From: an uncultured Sphingobacteriaceae bacterium
GTDB taxonomy: Bacteria > Bacteroidota > Bacteroidia > Sphingobacteriales > Sphingobacteriaceae
Direction of reading: 5' to 3'
NCBI GenBank assembly: GCA_946480915.1
Contig: CAMLLO010000009.1
Span: 62,001-126,000 of the forward strand
DNA: 64,000 nt
The notes under the pieces are model-generated. The model worked only from the letters and a program-made list of their open reading frames with translations, ran no database searches and was not told the DNA's origin. This document shows, one piece after another, positions 46,447-53,626 of this stretch. Both the position numbers and the translations under genes were made by a program. Each line of letters starts with the position of its first letter. Within the stretch, counting starts at the first letter, position 1.

Positions 46447-47233
46447 AAACTGTGTTTCCAGCATAAGGGTTTTTTATCTTCTTGACTAAATACATAATTA
46501 AGAGCTGGATAATCAGACATACAAGAGTTGCAATAATAAAGGTATAGCCGATCGTTAAAGTTTGGAGGTAATGAGAAATCACAACAAAGAACACTGAAAA
46601 CGAAAATAAGCTTACAATAACTCCTTTTAACAGTTTAATGCATGCGTTGGACCCATACAAATGATGAGTTGTGACAGCGAAAATAGTACCGAATATTGGG
46701 AAAGTGCTAAGCAAGCCACTTAATTTGGGTCCGAGACTGGCAGAAACGTAGGTCAAACCGATGATAAATAAGGTGGCCAAAACAATCCTTAAGGGAATAT
46801 CCCATCGCGGAGGCACGATTTCCAAATCTTCATCCTGGTATTTTGGAAAAAAGACAAGAAAAGCAAGGAGGGCCAAAATGGTAAGAATGAATGTTGACAA
46901 AAGGGAAAAATCGAATTGTCGCAGAAAAAAAGTTGCGCTCAGATACACCATCCATCCAGTCAATGCTGATATCGCCCAGCTAAATCTTCTAGAAAGTGCA
47001 GCATATACTGTAGAGTAGCAGGCAAGAGAAACTGCCCCAAAAACAATTCCTTTTGCTGATAAGCTTGCAAAAGTATTACCATGATCGAGGGCCAAAAACA
47101 AAGCAATGGGTCCGGCGTTTAAAGGGAGTCCAATTAAAATACCACTTATCGAATGTCCGTACTTTCTTCCTGCCCAGGTGGCAGCACCTGTTAATAATGG
47201 GGTAAGAAATAATTTAAGAGCTAAAACTTGCAC
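46436..47233 (-). CDS. Multi-pass inner-membrane protein of unknown function
   Basis: 265 residues with about eight hydrophobic helices. Two similar motifs, GHSISGILIGLPLNAGPI near residue 27 and GPKLSGLLSTFPIFGTIFAV near residue 167, suggest an internal duplication of a four-helix unit. The start is GTG at 47233. Not assigned to a named transporter family. It overlaps the end of the HAD gene on the other strand. Confidence 0.78.
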   Translation of the reverse strand: MQVLALKLFLTPLLTGAATWAGRKYGHSISGILIGLPLNAGPIALFLALDHGNTFASLSAKGIVFGAVSLACYSTVYAALSRRFSWAISALTGWMVYLSATFFLRQFDFSLLSTFILTILALLAFLVFFPKYQDEDLEIVPPRWDIPLRIVLATLFIIGLTYVSASLGPKLSGLLSTFPIFGTIFAVTTHHLYGSNACIKLLKGVIVSLFSFSVFFVVISHYLQTLTIGYTFIIATLVCLIIQLLIMYLVKKIKNPYAGNTVSRV

Positions 47234-47414
47234 CGCACAAAGTTAATTGATCCGGGGCAGGCAATCAATTTTTGAAGGAACGCTTGGGTGATTTTTATAA
47301 AGAAATGACAAGTACCTTATTTAAAATCATTTTTCAAGATTATAAACTAGTAGGAAGAAAAAATCCAGAAACTGCATCTACCTTGTGTAAACAAACTTTA
47401 AACACTGCTGTTTA

Positions 47415-47756
47415 ATGAGTATGGAAGATTATCAAACAGTAACAGAAGCACTTGCCGACTTAAAAAAAAGAGGTTTTACATTAGATTTTAACCTCGCAAA
47501 CGGCGCATTGCATAATAGTTCTGAAAATATAAACCTACAGCCTGAAGATTTCAGAATTACGGAAATTTACCGGTTTGAAGGAATGTCAGATCCTGCGGAT
47601 AACACGGTAGTTTATGGTATTGAATCGGATAAATACCATGTAAAGGGAGTTTTTCTGAATGCTTATGGTGTGTATTCGGATGATGTTTCGGAAGAACTTC
47701 TTAAAAAGCTGAATACAAATGAAGAATCACAACATCAATCTGGAGATATAAAATAA
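47415..47756 (+). CDS. Conserved small protein (often labelled phosphoribosylpyrophosphate synthetase-like)
   Basis: 113 residues, MSMEDYQTVTEALADLKKRG, ITEIYRFEGMSDPADNTVVY and the C-terminal GVYSDDVSEELLKKL. This resembles a short Bacteroidota family that databases sometimes label as PRPP synthetase, but it lacks any PRPP-synthetase domain and is far too short, so no enzymatic role is assigned. Cytosolic. Confidence 0.7.
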   Translation: MSMEDYQTVTEALADLKKRGFTLDFNLANGALHNSSENINLQPEDFRITEIYRFEGMSDPADNTVVYGIESDKYHVKGVFLNAYGVYSDDVSEELLKKLNTNEESQHQSGDIK

Positions 47757-47813
47757 TAACTACGATATTGAAGCCCGGTGGATTCAGCTCCTGTAATTTA
47801 AAGATCTAAAATT

Positions 47814-47850
47814 TAGTCTTTGAACTCCCAAGCGGGAGTTCAAAAGACTA
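47814..47850. terminator. Long hairpin between convergent genes
   Basis: TAGTCTTTGAACTCCC and GGGAGTTCAAAAGACTA pair over about 16 bp with one bulged base around an AAGC loop. It lies between the 113-residue protein gene and the convergent BON gene, and probably serves as a bidirectional terminator. Confidence 0.65.
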
Positions 47851-47908
47851 TGTCTGGTCATTTTTCAGGCCAGCGTATTGTGATTAAGGTTTGTTTCCTG
47901 ATCGTCCA

Positions 47909-48586
47909 TTATTCTTCATCTAAGGCGTATTCGGGTATTTCAACCTGCAGATAATTCTCCACGCCATTGACCCCTGGTGCTGCCCACGCGGCACTTTCTG
48001 CGTCTTCTTTTTCGGCCAAGGACCGAACCTTGCCACGGAGAGTAACTATGCTTCCCAGGACGGTGACCGATACCTTTCCTGCATCAATACTGGCACTTCG
48101 TTGAAACGCTGCACCGATTTTGTCCTGAATATCAGATGACGTAACCTGAGGCTTTATAGTGATTAAATTGGTTACAGAACGAACTCCAGCGATATTTTCT
48201 ATGGCAGCTCTTACCGTATTGCGCTGATAAGCCCAATCGACTTGTCCTTCAAGGTTAACATTGCCATCCTCAACTTTAATTTTGATTTTTTCATCCTGCA
48301 CGGTAGTATGCCATTTTAGAGCGTTCAGTACAGCTTCAGCAATTTCCGCATCTGTTTTACGCTCTCCCGCAGAAATACCAACCTGAATATCTTCTGCAAC
48401 TGCTTTAACTCCTGCAACTCTCTTAGCAGTTTTTTCTGCACCCAACTTTTCAGCGTAACTATCAACCGTCCCCGAAAGTGTTACAATGCCATTGTCAACA
48501 GCAACACCGATGTGAGACGCATTTACTGAGGGCTCCCACTTAAGTTCTTCTATTACATCCTTTTGAATCTGAAGATCTGTTTTCAT
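47909..48586 (-). CDS. BON-domain stress protein (three BON domains), copy 1
   Basis: 225 residues, three BON domains (about 1-70, 75-148, 150-220), each with the G-V-V-L/TLxGxV core and conserved Gly residues (GIVTLSGTVDSYAEK, GNVNLEGQVDWAYQ, GSIVTLRGKVRSLAE). No signal peptide (MKTDLQIQKDVIEELKW), so unlike periplasmic OsmY it is probably cytosolic. A paralogue at 52184 starts almost identically. Two FNR-type operators starting 22 bp apart lie upstream (48664 and 48686), placing it among the operator-bearing stress genes. Confidence 0.88.
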   Translation of the reverse strand: MKTDLQIQKDVIEELKWEPSVNASHIGVAVDNGIVTLSGTVDSYAEKLGAEKTAKRVAGVKAVAEDIQVGISAGERKTDAEIAEAVLNALKWHTTVQDEKIKIKVEDGNVNLEGQVDWAYQRNTVRAAIENIAGVRSVTNLITIKPQVTSSDIQDKIGAAFQRSASIDAGKVSVTVLGSIVTLRGKVRSLAEKEDAESAAWAAPGVNGVENYLQVEIPEYALDEE

Positions 48587-48663
48587 AACTAGAGAGATTT
48601 AATATGTATGATCGTGTCGTAAATTCTTTATTCAAAAAAACAGAAAATTTAGATCTTGTTGAA

Positions 48664-48697
48664 TGATTAGCGTCAGAACAAGATCTGACTCTAATCA
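48664..48697. promoter_or_regulatory. Twin FNR-type operators of BON copy 1
   Basis: TGAT-tagc-GTCA (48664-48675) and TGAC-tcta-ATCA (48686-48697), both full core palindromes, starting exactly 22 bp apart. The proximal one lies 78 bp from the BON start. Confidence 0.72.
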
Positions 48698-48764
48698 ACC
48701 ACAACGGAATAAATAGGCAACAAACAATGGCATATCTCGCATTATAAGCTTCACAAAACCACCG

Positions 48765-48798
48765 TGATAATAATCAGATTGTGGAATGATCAATATCA
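48765..48798. promoter_or_regulatory. Twin FNR-type operators facing the four-helix protein gene
   Basis: TGAT-aata-ATCA (48765-48776) and TGAT-caat-ATCA (48787-48798), both full core palindromes starting 22 bp apart, 105 bp upstream of the rightward gene at 48903. Together with 48664/48686, the 316-bp divergent gap carries four operators. Confidence 0.7.
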
Positions 48799-48902
48799 AA
48801 AGGAACAATTTATATTTCTCCTTCCTTTGAACATACCTGTAAAAAATATCGCGATACACGTATCGAAATAGTAGAATTTATCATTCGTTAAATTTCGGAG
48901 CC

Positions 48903-49274
48903 ATGAAATCGTTTCTATTTCTACTGGTGCTAGTAATAACGATCTCCAGTTTGCTTTCAGGATTACAAATGATATCACACCCGGAAGGTGAAACACTAAA
49001 TCTACAGGTAAGTTTACTGAGCGGTACACCCTTCAAGAACTTCAAGGTGCCTGGATTAATTTTAACATCCTTTGTAGGAAGTATTAACCTTATTGCTGTT
49101 CTGTACACCATCCAAGTGCATCCTCAGCGTTTTATTTGGTCTATTGCAGGTGGAACCCTGATTTGTATCTGGAGTTTAGTAGAAATAGTATTTATCTATC
49201 CCTTTTGGCAGCATTTTATATCCTTAACTCTTGGGTTGATCATTATAGTTGTAGCATACCATCTAAAAAAATAA
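48903..49274 (+). CDS. Small four-helix membrane protein of unknown function
   Basis: 123 residues with four hydrophobic segments (about 4-22, 50-70, 78-96 and 102-119) and a hydrophilic loop with HPEGETLNLQVSLLSGTPF. No family recognised. Its ATG at 48903 follows a purine-rich GGAG. A pair of FNR-type operators upstream suggests low-oxygen induction, and it diverges from a BON gene with its own pair. Confidence 0.72.
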   Translation: MKSFLFLLVLVITISSLLSGLQMISHPEGETLNLQVSLLSGTPFKNFKVPGLILTSFVGSINLIAVLYTIQVHPQRFIWSIAGGTLICIWSLVEIVFIYPFWQHFISLTLGLIIIVVAYHLKK

Positions 49275-49422
49275 ACTATTTCCCGGGTAGTAGAAACTGT
49301 TCACGTTCTAAGGATCTGACTCAAAAGTTGTGGATGTCCTCGATTTTTTTCCTTTCTTGCATGTGGGGTCGCTTGAATGTTTAAGATGTAAGGAAAAAAA
49401 AAGCTCAGACGAGCAGCCTATA

Positions 49423-49584
49423 TCAACGTCTGTCTTTGCGCAACAGCCAATTCGCCCTGGTTTTCAATTTGTCAGGATATCGCATAGAATTCGCCTTAGA
49501 TTCGAATAAGGTAAGGTACGAAAAAGCAGTATCTCTTACGGGAATGAGCGCTACCAAATAGGTACCAAGTTCGGACCAAGTCCA
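49423..49584 (-). other. Open frame without start codon inside the 714-bp gap
   Basis: Between the genes at 48903 and 49989 lies a 714-bp stretch with no complete gene. In it a minus-strand frame bounded by stops encodes about 53 residues including ALIPVRDTAFSYLTLFESKA and MRYPDKLKTRANWLLRKDRR, which read like natural protein. No conventional start precedes it, and its upstream end lies in the left arm of the large palindrome. It may be a dispersed-repeat or mobile-element remnant. The rest of the gap shows only the operator at 49919. Confidence 0.3.
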
Positions 49585-49611
49585 CTATTTAGTGGACTTG
49601 GTCCGAACTTG
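49566..49611. repeat. Perfect 22-bp inverted repeat (46-bp palindrome)
   Basis: Left arm 49566-49587 (CAAGTTCGGACCAAGTCCAC and two more bases), 2-base centre, right arm 49590-49611, all 22 positions complementary. It would form a very stable hairpin. It is intergenic, more than 290 bp from the upstream gene and 370 bp from the downstream usp gene, with no T-run, so it is not an ordinary terminator. Confidence 0.85.
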
Positions 49612-49918
49612 TCTCGAACAGGTCCCCTGCTTGGTAGGAGGCTGCACTCACTCTATGTGTATATTCTCTTTGTGATTATGGCCTAGCCGTTTGAAATAAT
49701 CAGAGACAACTATTTCGGTTGATCCGACATCATCTGGAATTATCAGATTAAGAAGAGCATGGTAGAATGTGCATTAAAATTTTTTTAACCTCAAAACAAG
49801 CTTTTTCCTCTTCTAGCACAACTTTTGAACCTGATTCCTTTTCTAATTTCAACAAAATACACACCATTTAGCATCGCCCAATTTTATCTTGCATTTGACT
49901 GATAATCAATAATGTCCC

Positions 49919-49930
49919 TGATAAAAATCA
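49919..49930. promoter_or_regulatory. FNR-type operator of usp copy 2
   Basis: TGAT-aaaa-ATCA followed by A, 58 bp upstream of the usp ATG. A near-match, TTGAC-tgata-ATCAA with five instead of four central bases, lies just upstream at 49895. Confidence 0.6.
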
Positions 49931-49988
49931 ACCGCAATATTCTAGAATAAGTGAAGATTTATATGTTAATTGTTAGGGGGCTGATAGG

Positions 49989-50879
49989 ATGAAAACGATA
50001 CTGGTTTTAACTGATTTCTCAAAAAAAGCCGATCACGCAGCTGAGTATGCGCTAAATCTCTCGTATAAATTAAAGTCAAACATACTGCTCTGCAACGTCT
50101 TTACGGCTGAACATGTAACGCTTAGGCAGAAACTCACATGGGCCCTTGAGGAATTCTTTAGCATTGAGGGCGAAAGCAAAAAGCAAATAAAGGAGCTCGC
50201 GAATACCTATAGACAAAAAACAGAAGAACATACGACTGAAGAATTTAAACCCAAGATCAAGTGTCTTTCCAAGCCCGGAAATGTGGGAAATTTAGGATCT
50301 TCACTTAAAGACATACCGGATCATAATAATATTTGGTTAATCGTAATGGGGGCAAAAACTGAAGACTGCCTCAGCAATTTTATATTTGGTACGAACGCCT
50401 ACTCGGTGATCAGTGAGGCAACCTGTCCGGTGTTATTTGTTCCACCGGGAGCACCCATAAAAGATATCAGCAGAATAGCAATTGCAACAGATCTCAAACA
50501 GCCAGAGCTTTCGCCTTTATTATTTTTAACAGATTTCAAGAGTGCATATAACTTAGACATAGTACTTGCGCATGTTTCAGTTAGCAATGATCATCAAAAT
50601 GACTATAGTGAAGAAGGTTTGGTAGAACTTGCTTTGTATGATATCACCGAAAATATCGAATATCCAAAAATTCTTTTCCAGAATATCCAGGGGACAGATG
50701 TTGACGATGACCTTCGCCGATTCGCACTAAAAAGCAAAATCGATATATTAGGGGTAATACATCGAAAAGAAAACGTATTTCACCGTTTATTTCATAGCAG
50801 CACCACCAAGTTATTGATTGATAGCGCGCAACTTCCGCTCCTTGTATTTCCTGAAGCAATGAAGAAGATTTCAGTGTAA
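49989..50879 (+). CDS. Universal stress protein, tandem UspA domains (copy 2)
   Basis: 296 residues, two Usp domains. N-terminus MKTILVLTDFSKKADHAAEY; first-domain nucleotide loop MGAKTEDCLSNFIFGTNAYS departs from the Gly-rich consensus more than the other copies, so it may not bind ATP. The second domain (about 155-290) opens ISRIAIATDLKQPELSPLLF. Convergent with the second receiver-CRP regulator, with which it shares a palindromic terminator that overlaps its stop. Confidence 0.9.
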   Translation: MKTILVLTDFSKKADHAAEYALNLSYKLKSNILLCNVFTAEHVTLRQKLTWALEEFFSIEGESKKQIKELANTYRQKTEEHTTEEFKPKIKCLSKPGNVGNLGSSLKDIPDHNNIWLIVMGAKTEDCLSNFIFGTNAYSVISEATCPVLFVPPGAPIKDISRIAIATDLKQPELSPLLFLTDFKSAYNLDIVLAHVSVSNDHQNDYSEEGLVELALYDITENIEYPKILFQNIQGTDVDDDLRRFALKSKIDILGVIHRKENVFHRLFHSSTTKLLIDSAQLPLLVFPEAMKKISV

Positions 50880-50895
50880 TACACCGAAATCTTCT
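50863..50895. terminator. Bidirectional terminator, usp copy 2 / regulator copy 2
   Basis: AGAAGATTTC-a-GTGT pairs with ACAC-c-GAAATCTTCT around a 3-base loop, one mismatch in 15 positions. It includes the end of the usp coding region. Confidence 0.75.
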
Positions 50896-50907
50896 TTGAG
50901 AGGTCTA

Positions 50908-51966
50908 TTAGTATAACAGATGTCTTAATTTATTCTCATTCAACACAAGAATACTTCCATCAACAACATCGATTAGCTTCTCAGTTCTAAATTCTTTTAA
51001 GGTTCGGATCATAGATTCCTGAGCCGAGCCGATAACATTTGCCAAATCTTCCCTCGATATTTCTACTACCGGCTTTCCATCTCTGGTATCCTTGAATTTA
51101 TCCATTACTTCAACAATCCCTAATGCAACTTTTTTCCTGAGAGAATTATAGGCTAGATTCAATAATTTTTCTTCTTTTTCACGAATGTTATGTGATAGTA
51201 AACTAATAAATTGTTTTGCTACGAGTTTATCGTTAGAAATAAGTTGCATAAAGTCAACCTTAGGAATTAAAATCAGTTCAGCATCATCTAAAACTTGTAC
51301 TGTTTCTGTATAATTAACGTCTTCTAAGATATTAATGTAACCAAAAAAATCTCCCTGGGTGTACATATTGGTGATTAATTCCTTTCCATCTTCATTGATC
51401 AGAAATTCCTTAATCTTTCCGCTTACAACAAAATAAACATTCATTGGTCGTTGACCGACCGCATATAAAATATGCTTTTTCTTATAACGGTTTACATCTC
51501 TATTGCCTGAGGTAAGGTTAAAAACTTCTGTATCTGTGGCCTGTTGTATAAATCTGCGGACCCCTTTCTTATCCGGTATAACATTCCGCTTCAATCCTTC
51601 CGCTTTTTTCAGCCTTATCTCGATGGTGTCCAAAAGGTCGGACTCATTAACTGGTTTAATCAGGTAATCATCGGCCCCCATGCTCATAGCTTTACGCTGA
51701 TCTAAAGATGTATTACGCCCAGACAGAAATACAAAAGGAATAGCAAAAGTATCGGGGTGGCGACTAAGAACATGCAAAACACCATATCCATCTAAACAAG
51801 GCATACCCACATCGCACAAAATGAGGTCAGGTTTTTCTTTTAAAGCCTTTTCAACCCCTTCTTTTCCGTCTGATGCCTGGTAAACTGAATAATTGGATAA
51901 TACGAGGATTTCAGAAAGACTCTCTCTCAAGACCACATCATCTTCGATTAATAGGATTTTTTTCAT
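50908..51966 (-). CDS. Receiver-domain/CRP-FNR fusion transcription regulator (copy 2)
   Basis: 352 residues, same layout as the copy at 3266: receiver domain (D8/E9... acidic pocket IEDD, phospho-acceptor D52 in LILCD, K104 in LIKP), cNMP-binding-like roll, CRP-type HTH. The recognition helix reads Q316-E317-S318-M319-I320-R321, so the Ser of copy 1 is replaced by Ile while Glu and Arg stay. This could alter half-site preference. The long shared C-terminus (RKKVA.GI.EV.DKFKD.RDGKPV) shows recent common origin. It diverges from BON copy 2 over a gap with two operators. Confidence 0.88.
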   Translation of the reverse strand: MKKILLIEDDVVLRESLSEILVLSNYSVYQASDGKEGVEKALKEKPDLILCDVGMPCLDGYGVLHVLSRHPDTFAIPFVFLSGRNTSLDQRKAMSMGADDYLIKPVNESDLLDTIEIRLKKAEGLKRNVIPDKKGVRRFIQQATDTEVFNLTSGNRDVNRYKKKHILYAVGQRPMNVYFVVSGKIKEFLINEDGKELITNMYTQGDFFGYINILEDVNYTETVQVLDDAELILIPKVDFMQLISNDKLVAKQFISLLSHNIREKEEKLLNLAYNSLRKKVALGIVEVMDKFKDTRDGKPVVEISREDLANVIGSAQESMIRTLKEFRTEKLIDVVDGSILVLNENKLRHLLY

Positions 51967-52100
51967 TTGGTAAGATTTAATTACTATGATAATGTTTTGG
52001 TTATAACGCAGTTTTTTAAAGGTAGCTGCTCACTCAAATATAATTAACAGGTTTGACATTACATACAAAAAAAAAATAATTAAGTACGTGAATTTCATAA

Positions 52101-52134
52101 TGATAAGTGTCATAACTACACCTGACTTATATCA
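52101..52134. promoter_or_regulatory. Twin FNR-type operators of BON copy 2
   Basis: TGAT-aagt-GTCA (52101-52112) and TGAC-ttat-ATCA (52123-52134), full cores, starting exactly 22 bp apart. The proximal site ends 49 bp before the preferred ATG at 52184. A Bacteroidota -7-like TAGTTTTA at 52158-52165 would put the operator centre near -41, an activator position. Confidence 0.75.
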
Positions 52135-52183
52135 AAAGAAACGTACGAAAGACGAGGTAGTTTTACATAAGTATTTAATTATA

Positions 52184-52837
52184 ATGAAAACCGACCAAGA
52201 TATTCAGAAAGACGTCATGGACGAATTACGCTGGGTGCCTTCACTCAATGCCAGCGAAATTGGAGTTGCAGTTCACAACGGAATTGTTACTCTTAGCGGT
52301 ACAGTTAAGTTCTACTCAGACAAGCTTGCGGCGGAAGAAGCGGCTAAAAGAGTGAAGGGCGTTAAAGCTGTTGCTGAAGATATTGAAGTACGTTTAGCAG
52401 AGAACGGACAATTATCAGATTCGCAAATAGCCGAAAGTGTAGTAAGAGCGCTCGAATGGAATACTTCTGTTCCACACGAAAACATCAAGGTTAAAGTGGA
52501 TGATGGCAGAGTGACTCTTGAGGGAGAAGTAGACTGGCTGTATCAGAAGGAAGCGGCTACGAATGCTATAAACTACCTGACCGGGGTACGGGGTATCGGA
52601 AACTGGATTACTGTAAAACCAAAAGTAAATACCGCAATTGTTAAAGAAAATATACGGAAGGCCCTTGAAAGAAGCGCCGATTTTGAAGCTGACAAAATCA
52701 CGATAGACACTCTGGGAAGTAAAGTGATACTAAAAGGTTCCGCTCGCTCCTGGAATGAAAGAAAAGAAGTAGAAAGAGCCGCAGCCTCAGCCCCAGGCGT
52801 AACCGAAGTTGACGATCAATTGGCTGTCGTATACTAA
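52184..52837 (+). CDS. BON-domain stress protein (three BON domains), copy 2
   Basis: 217 residues from ATG 52184 (MKTDQDIQKDVMDELRWVPS), matching the start of the paralogue at 47909. A frame start at 52088 is rejected because it would make both operators coding. Three BON domains with GIVTLSGTVKFYSDK, GRVTLEGEVDWLYQK and GSKVILKGSARSWNE. No signal peptide. BON domains bind phospholipid surfaces or partner proteins; here a stress role is inferred from the operators and neighbours. Confidence 0.88.
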   Translation: MKTDQDIQKDVMDELRWVPSLNASEIGVAVHNGIVTLSGTVKFYSDKLAAEEAAKRVKGVKAVAEDIEVRLAENGQLSDSQIAESVVRALEWNTSVPHENIKVKVDDGRVTLEGEVDWLYQKEAATNAINYLTGVRGIGNWITVKPKVNTAIVKENIRKALERSADFEADKITIDTLGSKVILKGSARSWNERKEVERAAASAPGVTEVDDQLAVVY

Positions 52838-52900
52838 CCTACTTCTTTAAGGGAACAGGAGACTACCAGTTTCCTGCTCTCCCTTTTTGAAGCTTTCGAT

Positions 52901-53626
52901 TCATCCGTGTTCAAACAACCACCTAACCGGTGATATTTTCTGCTTTGGCGCAAGTCCGTAACCTTTAATACATTTTTCTTTTATCAATTTTACCGCTTCG
53001 TCTACCGAATCAGTTATGAGAAACAGATGTACATCATTTTCAGAAATAGTACCATTTAGCTTCATTCGTTGAATATGCTGTTCCAATTCAATGTAATAGT
53101 CTTTACAAAAAATAATTATAGGAAACTGTTTAATTTTTTTTGTCTGGATTAATGTAAGGGCTTCAAAGTATTCGTCTAAAGTCCCGAATCCGCCGGGCAT
53201 CACAACAAAAGCAAAGGAATACTTGACCAAAAGAATTTTCCTGACAAAGAAATGTTTTATATTGACCCATTTATCGAGGTAGGCGTTTTGCAGCTGCTCT
53301 CTTGGAAGCACAATGTTACAGCCAACAGACTTGCCTCCTACATCTTTAGCTCCACGGTTGGCAGCCTCCATTAAACCAGGGCCTCCGCCAGTCATTATTG
53401 TAAATCCAAGTTTAGCAACTTCCGAAGCTATCTGTCGGGTTAACCTATAAAACTTATGATCTTCTGTAAACCTGGCAGAACCGAAAAAAGTTACGCAAGG
53501 ACCGGCAAAATGCAAGGTTCGGAAGCCGTGAATTAGCTGCAGGAAAGTACTTAGCGCAAATAAAAAATCTTGCCACCTCGATTGTGGGCCATCAAGAAAT
53601 CTAATTTCCTGTTCTGACGATTTCAT
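52901..53626 (-). CDS. LOG-family Rossmann protein
   Basis: 241 residues with the family signatures MTGGGPGLMEAANRGA and PGGFGTLDEYFEALTLIQ (PGGxGTxxE). LOG proteins cleave nucleoside 5'-monophosphates (cytokinin ribotides in plants; AMP and related in bacteria) to free base and ribose phosphate. The start lies inside the end of ppsA (26-bp overlap), so translation is coupled and it shares the ppsA operators. Confidence 0.88.
   Translation of the reverse strand: MKSSEQEIRFLDGPQSRWQDFLFALSTFLQLIHGFRTLHFAGPCVTFFGSARFTEDHKFYRLTRQIASEVAKLGFTIMTGGGPGLMEAANRGAKDVGGKSVGCNIVLPREQLQNAYLDKWVNIKHFFVRKILLVKYSFAFVVMPGGFGTLDEYFEALTLIQTKKIKQFPIIIFCKDYYIELEQHIQRMKLNGTISENDVHLFLITDSVDEAVKLIKEKCIKGYGLAPKQKISPVRWLFEHG

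Noticed and set aside
47415..47756. Phosphoribosylpyrophosphate synthetase
   Set aside because: The protein is 113 residues with no PRPP-synthetase motif; the label seems to be a propagated database name.
49566..49611. Rho-independent terminator or partition site
   Set aside because: No T-run follows, it is far from gene ends, and no par genes or iteron array are present.
52088..52183. N-terminal extension of BON copy 2
   Set aside because: It would translate through both operators and is absent from the paralogue at 47909.
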